A DNA stretch of 64,000 nt from Dryocosmus kuriphilus (Eukaryota; Arthropoda; Insecta; Hymenoptera; Cynipidae), in NCBI GenBank assembly GCA_038277395.1, contig CM076194.1, positions 129,585,505 to 129,649,504 of the forward strand. Direction: 5' to 3'. Position 1 is the stretch's first letter; every line of letters starts with the position of its first letter. Under the pieces are notes generated by a model. It had not been told where the DNA came from, did not search any database, and saw only the letters and a list, made by a program, of their open reading frames with translations. The translations under genes were made by a program, and so were the position numbers. Positions 44,640-55,674 of this stretch are shown piece after piece.

Positions 44640-46125
44640 AAAGAGAGCGTTGATTGAGATACAATCCATAAAAAATTATAACAATTTAATAAAAGACAGA
44701 AAAAATTTATTAGTGAAGTATGTTAAAGCTAAGAAATGTAATTGGACACAAGATAGAAAAAGAGTCAACATAAAGAATCTAGGACCATATTGTAAGATTC
44801 ATTGAAAAAGTCTAAATCAGCGTATTCCGGAAGATTGCTTAACTTTTTGTCTAAACATCCAGTTCAACACAAAATAGGAATTAATAAACATCATTCGATG
44901 CTGCTATTCTTTTATCTGACCATTCTTTCCACTCAGATAGCTTATAGATCGTTAAAAAATATTTGTGGTACAATAATTACCCCAATGATTTTGTCAACAG
45001 ACATCTTACGAAAAGACTCTCTGAATTGGATTTTAAGAAAAACAATCTCACGAATAATGTTCATAACGGTGATAGGATTATTGCGGTTCTTGGAATAATT
45101 TCACAAAATTTGTAATTAAAACCATTTGTAGAGTAGATTCCAAATTAAATAAATTCATTATACTAGGTAAAGATAATTTCGAACTTTTAGACCAATGCAG
45201 TGTTGTTTATAAAATCAGTATCCTTGTAAAACTTATGTGGGAGTTACAAAAACTTATGTTGGAGAAACAAAAAACCCACTTCGTATAAGAGTTAAAGAAC
45301 ACAGAAACAACATCAATCATGCTGAGAAATATCACAAAGTCATAGCTAAACATTTAGTCCAATACCATAATAGTGATCCAAATGCCATGAAATGGGATGA
45401 GATTTAAGTCTTAAGTACTGAGCCCAATTTTTTGTCAACAGAAAACATCTTACGAAAAAGGAGACTCTCTGAATTGGATTTTAAGAAAAACAATCTCACG
45501 AATGAATGTTCATAACGGTGATAGGATTATTGCGGTTAACCAGGAGATTGTTTCCATTTTATTCCTTGGAATAATTTCACAAAATTAAAAAAAAATGTAA
45601 TGGAAAAACCATTTGTAGAGTAGATTCCAAATTAAATAAATTCATTTACTAGGTAAAGATAATTTCGAACTTTTAGACCAATGCAGTGTTGTTTATAAAA
45701 TCACTTGTATCCTTGTAAAACTTATGTGGGAGAAACAAAAAACCCACTTCGTATAAGAGTTAAAGAACACAGAAACAACATCAATCATGCTGAGAAATAT
45801 CACAAAGTCATAGCTAAACATTTAGTCCAATACCATAATAGTGATCCAAATGCCATGAAATGGGATGAGATTTAAGTCTTAAGTACTGAGCCTAATTTTA
45901 TTGTTATAAGCAAGCCTTCGCAGAAAAGATTTTCATTAAAGAAAAAGGAGACAACTGTCTTAAGAAAATCACGTTTTAGATGTTTTCAATGTAAATCTTA
46001 CAATATGATTCTTTCTGTTGACACTTGAGTTTTTTCTATCTTGTGTCCGATTACATTCCTTAGCTTTAACATACTTCGCTGATAAATTGTTTTCGGTCTT
46101 TTATTAAATTGTTATAATTTTTTAT
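44640..46125 (+). mobile_element. Penelope-like remnant 3 with inverted ends and a tandem duplication
   Basis: The outer segments 44640-44805 and about 45995-46125 are imperfect inverted copies (AAGTATGTTAAAGCTAAG against CTTAGCTTTAACATACTT). Between them a 440-480-bp unit occurs twice in tandem (about 44986-45424 and 45425-45905). Each contains a GIY-YIG fragment. Many small deletions distinguish the first unit from the second. Confidence 0.75.
45170..45900 (+). pseudogene. Two decayed GIY-YIG nuclease fragments of PLE 3
   Basis: In both tandem units a plus-strand stretch reads CSVVYKI then TYVGETKNPLRIRVKEHRNN and ends KWDEI, i.e. the GIY-YIG core and following helix of a Penelope nuclease. 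Unit 1 has an extra duplicated TYVG(V/E)TK segment near 45235-45262. Both end at the same stop after KWDEI (near 45405 and 45872). Frames change several times, so no continuous protein exists. Confidence 0.75.
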
Positions 46126-47807
46126 GGCATGATATTCTTAAAAAAGTAGGAATCAGTAGAAAAGTATACATTCTTCATGGAAAAATCTTCAAAAGATGAT
46201 GCATGTCAGAGACATGAATTTTGTACAAACAGTCTCTACAAAAAAAATATATTTTGTTTAAGTTTGAAAAAAATTTGTTTACTCAAAATTGGTAGACGTC
46301 TGAAACAAAATATTTGAAAAGATAAAATTTCCTGCCGTTCAATATCAAAAGCCTAACAACCAATTCCACTTTTAATCATGTAGAGGTAAAAAAACTTTTC
46401 AGAAAATTTTCCGCCACTTTTTTATTTTTCAAGATTTTAATATTTAAAAAAAATAGCAATTGATAGGTCAAGAATTCATAAGAAAATAAAAAAAAATTAA
46501 ATAAAAATAATCACAAAACAAATTTTAGAGTACCAGCTCATTTATTACGTAGATGTCAATAGTTTTTCCTTGGTGCAACGATTTGATCCACTTTTAGATA
46601 ACAATTTTACACCTTGGGATTTAGTATATGTATACTGAAAATGTGCACTCTCATAGTTATTGACATGAACTTTTTGAAATTCGACAAAATGCTCAATAGA
46701 AAAAAGGAAATGAGCAAAATAATAAAAAAATTATGTTTTAAACAATCGGTGAGGTGAAATTCAAAATTTGTAAATTTGGTAAAATAGTGTTGGTCACTTT
46801 ATAACACTTGAGTTTATCGCTAAAATGCTACATAAAAATTACATTTTTATACTTATTACAAAAGGAGAAATTTTGAACCCATAAATTTTTGGGTCATAAA
46901 CATTTGTCAAACGGCCTTGCAGCAGTACCTTATTTGTTCGATTTTTTCCCGTGTAAGCCATGTTAAGATGTTAGCCGTGAGACGGCCTATTTCAAAAGTG
47001 AAGGAGGGGTGAAAGAAAAAAAGACAATAATTAGTGTAAATGTTTAGCTAGCTGTTGGGACAAAGTGTAAAAAAAGAACTATTCATATCGTCACACCTGT
47101 AAAGCACGCTGCATGACACTGGTCGCTGTGTGCATTTGACGTTCTCAGTGTTACAATCATTCTTTTTTAAAAACATTATTTTTCTTTTTCTTTCGAGCTT
47201 TTTTTATCAATTTTCACCATTCAGGTTGTGCATGCATGTCAGAGACATGAATTTTGTACAAACAGTCTCTACAAAAAACGTACGCCATTATTTAATATAC
47301 TTATATATAATACCTATTATACAAAACCACCCTATAATTCTGCTACATTTTAATTCTTTTAATAGTCTTTTAATTTTTTAATCATTCAATTTTTTATCAC
47401 TTTTTAATACTTAAAAGCTATAATCTATGTCTGAACTCATATTGGTGAAGGTTTGAAAAATTAATGGGCGCTGAACAAAATCGTTATTGATGAAACGAAA
47501 AACCACCGGTACCCGATTTACTTTTCACTATATTAAAACCTAATGTATTTTCCTCGCGCTGGATTTCACTTTAAGTGCCAATTTTAAGGAAGGAATAAGG
47601 ATAAAACTGCGATTTTTAGTCTTGCAATTAATATACCCTTGCGAACTTGTTTGAGCATGGTACCGTGGGGCTATAAAAAGAAAACAATTTCGAGGCGAAA
47701 TATCTTGACACAGTTTCGTGCTAGGTATGACGAGGTAGCAGTAAAACGAATGACATCTTGTGCGAAACCTAACGGGCAAGGTTTTAAAAAATGAGAATGC
47801 TAGAAGA
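46126..47807. other. Spacer with an exact 45-bp direct repeat
   Basis: GCATGTCAGAGACATGAATT and the 25 bases following occur identically at 46201-46245 and 47234-47278. Otherwise AT-rich; no gene recognised. Confidence 0.45.
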
Positions 47808-48651
47808 TGTTCAGGAAGTTGGCACCGCCATTTTGGATTTTCGCAAAAATAATTTTGTGCTGAATTGTGCTCAATTTGTGCTCTATTGTGCTGCAAAAAG
47901 TTTTTTTTGAAGAATCAAAATTAGAAAAAAAATTTCCAAAATACAATTTTTGAGCCAGCACCGCCATTTTGTTTTTTTTTTTAAATAAAAAAAATGGTGC
48001 TGAGTACACTGAAGGAAGCACAAAATTTTGCCGCAAACCCAAATTTCATAATACCAACCATTTTCGAAATAAGCGCAAACTTCCAAAAAGTCGTCGGCAC
48101 CGCCATTTTGAAATATCTCAAAACAAAAATTGTGCTGGGTTACTTACAAAGAGCACAAAATTGTGCCGTCAACTGAATTCGAAAATATTCAAAAACACCC
48201 CATTTTTTTGGATCCTGAAAATACTTATTTCCCTCAAATTATCAAAAAACAATATTTCAAAATGAAAATTTTGTGCTGAGTTGCTCTCGGCAAGTACAAT
48301 AAGATTGTCTTCCCCTAAATTTCTCTATATATCATATTTTCGAAAATACCCGACTTTTTTGGATCTTGAAAATACTTATTTCCCTCAAATTGTCAAAAAT
48401 CAAAATTTCAAAATGAAAATTTTGTGCTGAGTTTTTCTCGGCGAGTACAACAAGATTGTCTTATGACAAATTTCTCTATATCTCATATTTTCAAAAATAC
48501 CCAACTCTTTTTTGGATTTTGGAACTCTCTGGGTTTTCGCAAAAATAATTTCATGCTGAAATTTCATTTTGAAAAATCAAAATTAGAGACAAAATTTCAG
48601 CACAAAATTATTTTTGCGAAAATCCAAAATGGCGGTGCCAACTTCCTGGAC
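47808..48651. mobile_element. MITE with 55-bp inverted ends and 151-bp tandem repeats
   Basis: TTCAGGAAGTTGGCACCGCC opens the left end and its inverse closes the right end (48597-48651), pairing for about 55 bp. The motif GGAT(C/T)-TGAAAATACTTATTTCCC starts at about 48211 and 48362, with a third partial unit near 48514, i.e. a period of 151. GGCACCGCCATTTTG also recurs internally (47960, 48097). No coding capacity; target duplication not resolved. Confidence 0.7.
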
Positions 48652-48820
48652 ATAGCTAGAAGCTCAGAATAGCTCTAAACAAAAGCTTCTACGTTTTATG
48701 ACAGATTATTGAGAAATGATAAGAAGCAAATTGTAATTATTCAACAGAAATGTTCATATATTTAAAATTGATTGACTTTGAAGAAGAGTTATTTTGTTTT
48801 AAAGAGAAAAATAAAATGAA
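48652..48820. other. Short spacer
   Basis: Nothing recognised. Confidence 0.4.
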
Positions 48821-50034
48821 AAAATCTGCCCGCTTCGCGGGCACATTCTCATCACGCGCTTCGCGCGAAGTATGAGCGCGCCTAGGGCGCGCGTCTGTTG
48901 GCACTCGCACTTCGCGCTCGATAGATTATTCGCCTCGCGGTACGCGCTCGGTGCTTATGGATCGTATAAACTTCTAAATTAAAAATTACAAAAGAAATTA
49001 TTTTACTTAAGGCTCTATCGCCCTTAAGGAATACATTCTCATCATGACACTCGCGCTTCGCGCTCGATAATTACATTTTTTTAAAACACACTATAGATTG
49101 GTAAAGCTTTTTAATGACTTTCCAAATTTTCACAAGAGAGGATTTCGATTCTTAAAAGCAAAACGATGAGTCTTATAAATAAATTTTGTAGCTCTCTCCA
49201 AGGTGAATAATTCTGCTTGTTAATATTTTCTCATATCTTGCATAGTTTTGCTGAAAAATGGTCTTCTTAACTACGCATCTGCTCAGAAAAATGATAGAGA
49301 GCAAATTTGTAGATCTTTTCGAGGCGAACAACTTTGCTCATTATTATTTTTCCGCATCTTGCATAGTTTGGCGGAAAATTTGAAATTTTTGGTTTTTAAT
49401 AACGTTTTATCGATTAAAACAAAAAACTGTGCATTTTATCAAAAAATAGTTTAAATAAAATTTGTAGATCTTTCTAAATTGAACAACTTTGTTCTTTGCC
49501 ATTTATTTGTATCTTGAATATTTTTGCGGGAAACCAGAGTTTCTTAATTTTAATAGCGTTTTCTTGATTAAAACAAAAACCGTTCATTTTTTCAAAAAAC
49601 GGTTAACATAAAATTTGTAGATTGTTTTAAGATGAACAATTTTACTTTCTTACATTTTTGTTGAATCTCTCATAGTTTAGCCGGAAAATGGATTTTTAGA
49701 TTTTGTGAGAACCGTTTTTGATGGATAAAACCATAACCGTAGATCAAAAACCGCTGGTTAACGAACTCGTCCTTTTTTTTTATCCCTTAAATAAGTGTAC
49801 CAAAGTGAAATCCAATCTGATTAGTCCTTCGAAAGGTATCGTGGGAACAGACTCCAACGACGACGACGACAACGACGACGACGACAACGACGACAACGAC
49901 GACGACAACAGACAGACAGACACCGTCGTAAAAACCGTTTTTTTGGATTCAGGAGGTCTCAAAACGTGGAGATTTCAGGAAATCCGCGAAAGTCAAATTT
50001 TGCATAAATCTAATACCTTCTCTGATGAGAATGT
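48821..50034 (-). mobile_element. Helentron/DINE-like element, copy 4
   Basis: Reverse orientation and close to copy 3 in sequence. It has an intact terminal hairpin (GCCCGCTTCGCGGGC on this strand), three GC hairpin units, the CTTAAGG hairpin at 49006-49028, six internal repeats and a (GAC)n tract at 49856-49910, ending TCTGATGAGAATGT at 50034. Confidence 0.68.
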
Positions 50035-50123
50035 AAAAATCTGAGTTTAGTATTGTGTTAAATATTTTATTAAATCTATATTTTATATTTTAAATTGTTG
50101 TCAATTGATTTCATTCTATATTG

Positions 50124-51598
50124 AAAAAATCTGCCCGCTTCGCGGGCACATTCTCTTCGCGCGTTGGACGCGCGCCTGTTGGAACTCGTGCTTCGTGCTC
50201 GATACGTTATTTACCTCGCGCTACGCGCTCGGTGTTTGTACAATGTACATCCCCCTATATTTGTACGTATGGGCCTTTTAAAATTAAAAATCGAACTATT
50301 GACCAGTGAAATTGGTAATTTTGAATTTATTGTTAAAGCTCTTTCGGCTTTAACAAGTACATTCTCATCACGTGTCTCGCGCTTCGCGCTCGAATAAAGT
50401 TTGTCCAAAATGTGACATTTCTTTTTCAGTTTGAGTGAAAATACAGTTTTTTTATTTTTAGTAACATTTTTCACAATTAAAACCAAAACTATGAGTCCTA
50501 TGAAAAAATGGTCTGAAGCAAATATGTGAATCTTTTTGAGATGAATGATTTTTCTCCTGTAAAAATATCACACTTCGCATAGTTTCAACGAAAAAATTAA
50601 ATTCATGATTATTAATAACATTTTTCACGATTAAAACAAAAGCCATATGTTCTATAAAAAAAAGTATAAGGAAAATTAGTAGATCTTTTTGAAATAAACA
50701 ACTACGCTTCTTAAAATTTTTTTCGCATCTCGCATAGTTCGGTGGGAAAATTGAATTCTTAATTTTTATTAACAACATTGTTGACCATTAAAAAAAATAT
50801 ATGTTGTATCAAAAAATGGTATAGAGAAAATTTGTAGATATTTTTGAGATAAAAAACTTTGATTCTTAACATTTTTTTCATATGTCACATAATTTTCCTG
50901 AAAAGTACATTTTTAACTTTTTAATAATGTTTCTCTTGATTAAAAAGACTATTATACGTTTCATCAAAAAACTATGTGTTGGATCAAAAAATGGGTTTAA
51001 GCAGATTGGTAGGTCTTTCCAAGGCAAACAATTCTGTTTCTTAATAATTTTTAGTATCTTGCATAATTTTGCTGAAAAGTGGATTTCTTTATATTTAATA
51101 AGATAGTTCACGAATAACTCAAAAACTATGCGTCTCTGCAAAAAAATTATTGAAAGAAAATTTTTAGACCTCTTTGAGATGAATAACTTTCTTTATTACC
51201 ATTTTTATCATATCTTGTATAGCTTGGCAGGAAATTTGAATTTTTGATTTTTGGAAAGAACTTATGATGAATAAAACCAGAACCATTGGTCAAAAACTGC
51301 TGGTTAACCAACTCTCCTTACTTTTCACGCCGTAATGAAGTCTGCCAAAGCGCAATATAATCCGATTATTCCTTCGAAAGTTATCGTGTTCACAAACTAC
51401 AACAACGACAACGACCGCGACAACGTCAGCGACAACGACATCGACAACGACAACGACAACGACGACAACGACAGACAGACACCAACGTAAAACCTATTTT
51501 TTTGGATTCAGGGGGTCACGAAACGTCGAGATATCATGAAATCCGCGAAAGTCAGTTTTCACATAAAACTAATACCTTTCTCATTGAGATGAGAATGT
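50124..51598 (-). mobile_element. Helentron/DINE-like element, copy 5 (divergent)
   Basis: Reverse orientation and clearly diverged from the other copies, but with the same order: terminal GCCCGCTTCGCGGGC hairpin, GC units, a stem at 50332-50354 with different bases (GTTAAAGC/GCTTTAAC), seven or more internal repeats, and a (GACAAC)n tract at 51400-51475. The terminal inverted repeat is at 51588-51598. It probably represents another subfamily. Confidence 0.65.
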
Positions 51599-51609
51599 AA
51601 TCATAAAAA

Positions 51610-51737
51610 TTGTATTTTTTAGCCAGACTATGTGAAAAATTAAGAAATTTACGTTTTTGATATACTTTAATTGACTGGTAAGCGTGAGAAACGTGATGAG
51701 AATGCGCCTGAGTAGCGGGCAGATTTTTTAATAACCT
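51610..51737 (+). mobile_element. Helentron/DINE-like 3' end fragment
   Basis: ACGTGATGAGAATGC, a damaged terminal hairpin (GCCTGAGTAGCGGGC) and AGATTTTTT in plus orientation, directly next to a minus-oriented copy. Confidence 0.55.
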
Positions 51738-52427
51738 TTACTAACTTTATTAACTTTATAGTAATGTATTTTTTGATTAAAACAACTATTATACGTTTCA
51801 TGAATAAACTATGCGCTGGATCAAAAAATAGTTTAAAGAAAATTTGTAGATCTTTTTAGGCCGAAAAACTTTGCTTTTATCATTTTTTTCGTATCTTGTA
51901 TAGTTTTGCTGAAAAGTGGATTTGTTTGTATTTAATAACATATTTCACGAATAACTCGAAAACTATGCGTCTTTCCGAAAAAAATGATAGGAAGCAAATT
52001 TGTAGATCTTCTTGAGCTGAACAACTTTGTTTATTATGATTTTTTTCGTATTTTGCATATTTTGGCGGTAAATTTAAATGGTTGATTTTTAGAAAGAAAT
52101 TATGATAGATAAAACCAGAAACGTTGGTTAGAAACCGCTGGTCAACCAACTCGTCCTTAATTTTCACGCCTTAAAGAAGTCTGCCAAAGCGCAATCCAAT
52201 CCGATCAGTCCTTCGAAAGTTATCGTGTTCACAGACTACAACAACGACAGTGACAACGACAACGACAACGATAACGGCAACAACAATGACGACAACGACA
52301 GACAGACACCAACGTAAAATCTATTTTTTTGGATTAAGGGGGCCACGAAACGTCGAGATTTCATGAAATCCGCGAAAGTCAGTTTTGACATAAAACTAAT
52401 ACCTTTCTCATTGACATGAGAATGTAA
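51738..52427 (-). mobile_element. Helentron/DINE-like element, copy 6, lacking its 3' hairpin region
   Basis: Reverse orientation and similar to the inner part of copy 5 (AACTATTATACGTTTCATGA near 51780), with two internal repeats, a GAC/AAC tract at 52240-52302 and the start sequence at 52417-52427. The GC hairpin end is absent, replaced by the plus-oriented fragment beside it. Confidence 0.6.
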
Positions 52428-52709
52428 AAAATCACTGGATCATGCAGGAAAGCTATATTATTAATTAAAAATACTATCCTCTGTAGCTAAAAGCCCTGCA
52501 GTTCAAAATGTTGTAATTCAAAATCCCTCTATTTTATATTTACCACTTCAGTTAAATTCACTAGGATTTGCAGGAGCATTAAATTGAAAATTCATGCACA
52601 TAATCCACTCTTATATATAAAAGCAGCCTTTGAAATTCGAAAACAGTGTAATCTGAGTTCCTATCATTTTATAATATTCTCCAATGAATAAACAAATCAG
52701 AGGCCATTG
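52428..52709. other. Spacer
   Basis: Nothing recognised. The last five bases of this side plus the next four (AGGTG, 52710-52714) are the duplicated target of the BEL element. Confidence 0.4.
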
Positions 52710-52759
52710 AGGTGTGTTGCGTCCCAACAACTAAATTCTTGAAAAGACCCTATAAGTAA

Positions 52760-53101
52760 ACTTGATCAATGTAATGTTGTTTATGAACTGTGGCTTATCA
52801 TACATTGGCCAAACCAAAAGATCTTTGGATACTAGAAGAAACGAACATCTGAGAAATGTCCAACATTGTATTAAAAACAGAAAAGAAATAGCAAAACATA
52901 TTCATGCAGATCACAACGTGATTCTTCCTTTATGAAATGGGATGATATAAAGATCCTACATAAAGAACAAAATTTTTATAAACGTTTGATTGTCGAAATG
53001 ATTTATATAAAGAAGAGGAGTAATAGTGCTTTAAATAAAATTACCGACCTTCAATTTTACAATTCTGCATATAACTCAATATTAAATACTTTGAACGATT
53101 G
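52760..53101 (+). pseudogene. GIY-YIG endonuclease of PLE 4
   Basis: Plus strand: CNVVYE, then CGLSYIGQTKRSLDTRRNEH, then the His-rich helix KEIAKHIHADHN, a break near 52917, and KWDDIKILHKEQNFYKRLIVEM to a stop at 53099-53101. It is similar to PLE 1 over the full C-terminal domain. RT is absent. A frameshift near 52780 and one near 52917 break the frame. Confidence 0.85.
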
Positions 53102-53485
53102 ATTTTTGTCCAAATCTCTAAATTCTATATTATGTTTCCTTATCATATCTTTTTGAATTTTGGCGCTTACATTTTCTCACTTATAATCTTTAAACTCTAT
53201 GAATCTACTCCATTTGTAGTACTCAAACCGCCTCATCATGGCTATGTACTCACTGACAATTTCACATTTTTAAAGTTTCATTATTTTTTACAATGTTTAT
53301 TTAACTAATCTAAAATGGCTATTATGGGCCTCTCAATTTTATTATCATCCGTTTTTTCCAAATTTCTTCTAATTCTTACAAGGTAGCTATCTTAGTTCTT
53401 ACATACTAAAAACAATCCTAACCTAAAATAAAAAAATTTTTCAAATTTTTCTAAATTTTACTTATTTTTCTTCGGTTTTATTATT
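53102..53485 (+). other. 3' tail of PLE 4 before the Helentron-like insertion
   Basis: Non-coding continuation of the Penelope remnant; a 69-codon frame in it shows no domain. Confidence 0.5.
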
Positions 53486-54655
53486 ACATTCTCATCAGAG
53501 AAGGTATTAGATTTATGTAAAATTTGACTTTCGCGGATTTCATGAAATCTCCACGTTTTGAGACCCCCTGAGTCAGAAAAAACGGTTTTTACGACCGTGT
53601 CTGTCTGTCTGTTGTCGTCGTCGTTGTCGTCGTTGTCGTTGTCGTCTGTGGTCGCGATAACTTTCGAAGGACTAATCGGATTGGAGTGCGCTTTGGTACA
53701 CTTCTTTAAGGGGTAAAAAGAAAGGACGAGTTCGTTAACCAGCGCTTTTTGACCAACAGTTATGGTTTTATCCATCAAAAACGGTTTTATCAAAAAATCC
53801 ATTTTCCGGCTAAACTATGAGAGATACAAAAAAAATATAAGAAAGTAAAACCTTAAAAAAATCTACAAATTTTGTCTCAATCGTTTTTTGATAAAATGAA
53901 CGGTTTTTGTTTTAATCAAGAAAACGCTATTAAAATAAAAAAACTCTGGTTTCCCGCCAAAATATTCAAGATACAAAAAATTGGTAAGAAACAAAGTTGT
54001 TCAATTCAAAAATATCTACCAATCTTGTTTTAACCATTTTTTCATAAAATGCACGGTTTTTGTTTTAATCTATAAAACGTTATTGAAAATAAAACATTTC
54101 AAATTTCCTGCCAAACTATGCAACATACGCAAAAATAATAATAAACAAAGTTGTTCGCCTCAAAAAGATCTATAAATTTGTTCTCTATCATTTTTTGAGC
54201 AGACGCGTAGTTTTTGAGTTATTCGTGAAATATGTTATGAAATATAAAGAAAACCGCTTTTCAGCAAAACTATGCAAGCAGAATTGTTCACCTTGGAAAG
54301 AGCTACAAAATTTATTTATAAGACTCATCGTTTTACTTTTAAGAATCGAAAACCTGTATTGTGAAAATTTGGAAGAACACAAAAAAAACTTTACCAATCT
54401 ACAATGTCTTTTAAAACAATGTAATTATCGAGCGCGAAGCGCGAGTGTCATGATGAAATGTATTCCTTAAGGGCGATAGAGCCTTAAGTAAAATAGTTCC
54501 TTTTGGAATTTTTAATTTAAAGGTTTATACGATCCATAAACAGCGAGCGCGAAGCGCGAGTGCCAACAGACGCGCGCCCCAGGCGCGCTCATACTTCGCG
54601 CGAAGCGCGGCGCGCGTGATGAGAATGTGCCCGCGAAGCGGGCAGATTTTTTTTT
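53486..54655 (+). mobile_element. Helentron/DINE-like element, copy 7, nested in PLE 4
   Basis: Plus orientation: ACATTCTCATCAGAGAAGG at the start, GTCTGTCTGTCTG with a GTCGTT tract at 53595-53650, five internal repeats, CTTAAGG hairpin, two GC units and terminal GCCCGC-GAA-GCGGGC with a nine-T tail. It sits next to T-rich DNA on both sides and shows no target duplication. Confidence 0.68.
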
Positions 54656-54876
54656 AGATGCATTTGAGTACTGACAAGACTGACAACTTTTTTACTTTCT
54701 AACAAAATTTGCAAAATCCGTTCTGAGTCTTTTTGACAACATGACTCCAAAATTTTAACTTAACATATTTTTGGTAAGTTTTACCTTGTACAATCTATTT
54801 ACTTCTGATTTCTGATGTGTATTCTTATTTCTAAGGTGAATTTTGTATTTTCTTTAGATTTAACTTTTATATTACT

Positions 54877-54912
54877 GTCTGATGAGGTCTCTCAGCTGAG
54901 TGACGAAACGTT
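54877..54912 (+). ncRNA. Hammerhead-like motif in PLE 4
   Basis: CTGATGA (54879-54885), one G, a nine-pair stem with one mismatch (GTCTCTCAG with CTGAGTGAC), GAAA (54905-54908) and CGTTACG. Same layout as in PLE 1 and PLE 2. Confidence 0.55.
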
Positions 54913-55674
54913 ACGTTATATTAAATTATTTTGTCTGGATGTGTTGATATCTTCTTTCTACTACTTCTATTCCTGGACGTTAAATCGATTATGAGGACTT
55001 AAAATCTCTCCTCGATTATATTATTAACTAAATTAATGTTTCAATTTTTTGTGGAAACTTATATTGATCTTCGTCTCTCTAGCTTTGTCACATTCAAAAC
55101 TTTCGAAATCTTTGTACCTATAATCTCTCTATTCATTTTCCTGAGAACGGCCTTGTAAAATCAATATACTTGTAAACCCTGTAGATATCTCGTCGTCAAT
55201 CTGAAAGGCCTTCGGCCTTGCCAACAACCATAGTTTCAAATATTTATGGCATTTTGGCAGATGTCTCTGAATTACGTGCATTTCGACAGAAACCCTTGCA
55301 AGGGCCCTTACCTCCATCTTCCACTACTCAATTTTTATTCCACGCCTTCGCTTTCTACTTTGAAACTTCCTCAACCAACCTTGGACCTCAACGTCATCGA
55401 TTCTCCTTCTTCCAAATTTTCAAAATTTCCCTTTTTCGCAGTCTCGGCTTCGCTTCGTCATTGACTCTATTCACTTACAATTCGACTCTTGTAACTTACA
55501 CTTCGAATCTCGAAGTTTTCACATCTCCTTGAATTTGATTTAGTATTTACAGTCTAACATTTAGTAGCGTTTACTATGTAAAATATACAGTCAGCCTGAC
55601 AAATAAATTTATATCATAGATGTATACATTTTTCGTTCAATGTTTTATTCATTGATTAAATATGAGTAAAAGCA

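Larger units (their letters stand above)
52738..55025 (+). mobile_element. Penelope-like element 4, 5'-truncated, inside the BEL LTR
   Basis: Flanked by a 9-bp duplication (AACTAAATT). It starts within the endonuclease region, so it is strongly 5'-truncated, as expected from target-primed insertion. A Helentron-like copy (53486-54655) is nested in its 3' part, and a hammerhead-like motif lies near the end. Confidence 0.85.
52715..55674 (+). repeat. 5' LTR of BEL/Pao element, split by PLE 4
   Basis: The first 23 bases (52715-52737, TGTTGCGTCCCAACAACTAA...) match the start of the 3' LTR, and the remaining LTR resumes at 55035 and ends AAAAGCA at 55674. AACTAAATT at 52729-52737 is repeated at 55026-55034 as the target duplication of the inserted PLE. 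Confidence 0.88.

Noticed and set aside
55218..55532. A 104-codon frame and its copy at 61548-61826
   Set aside because: Both are inside the BEL LTRs, so the conservation is LTR identity rather than a gene.
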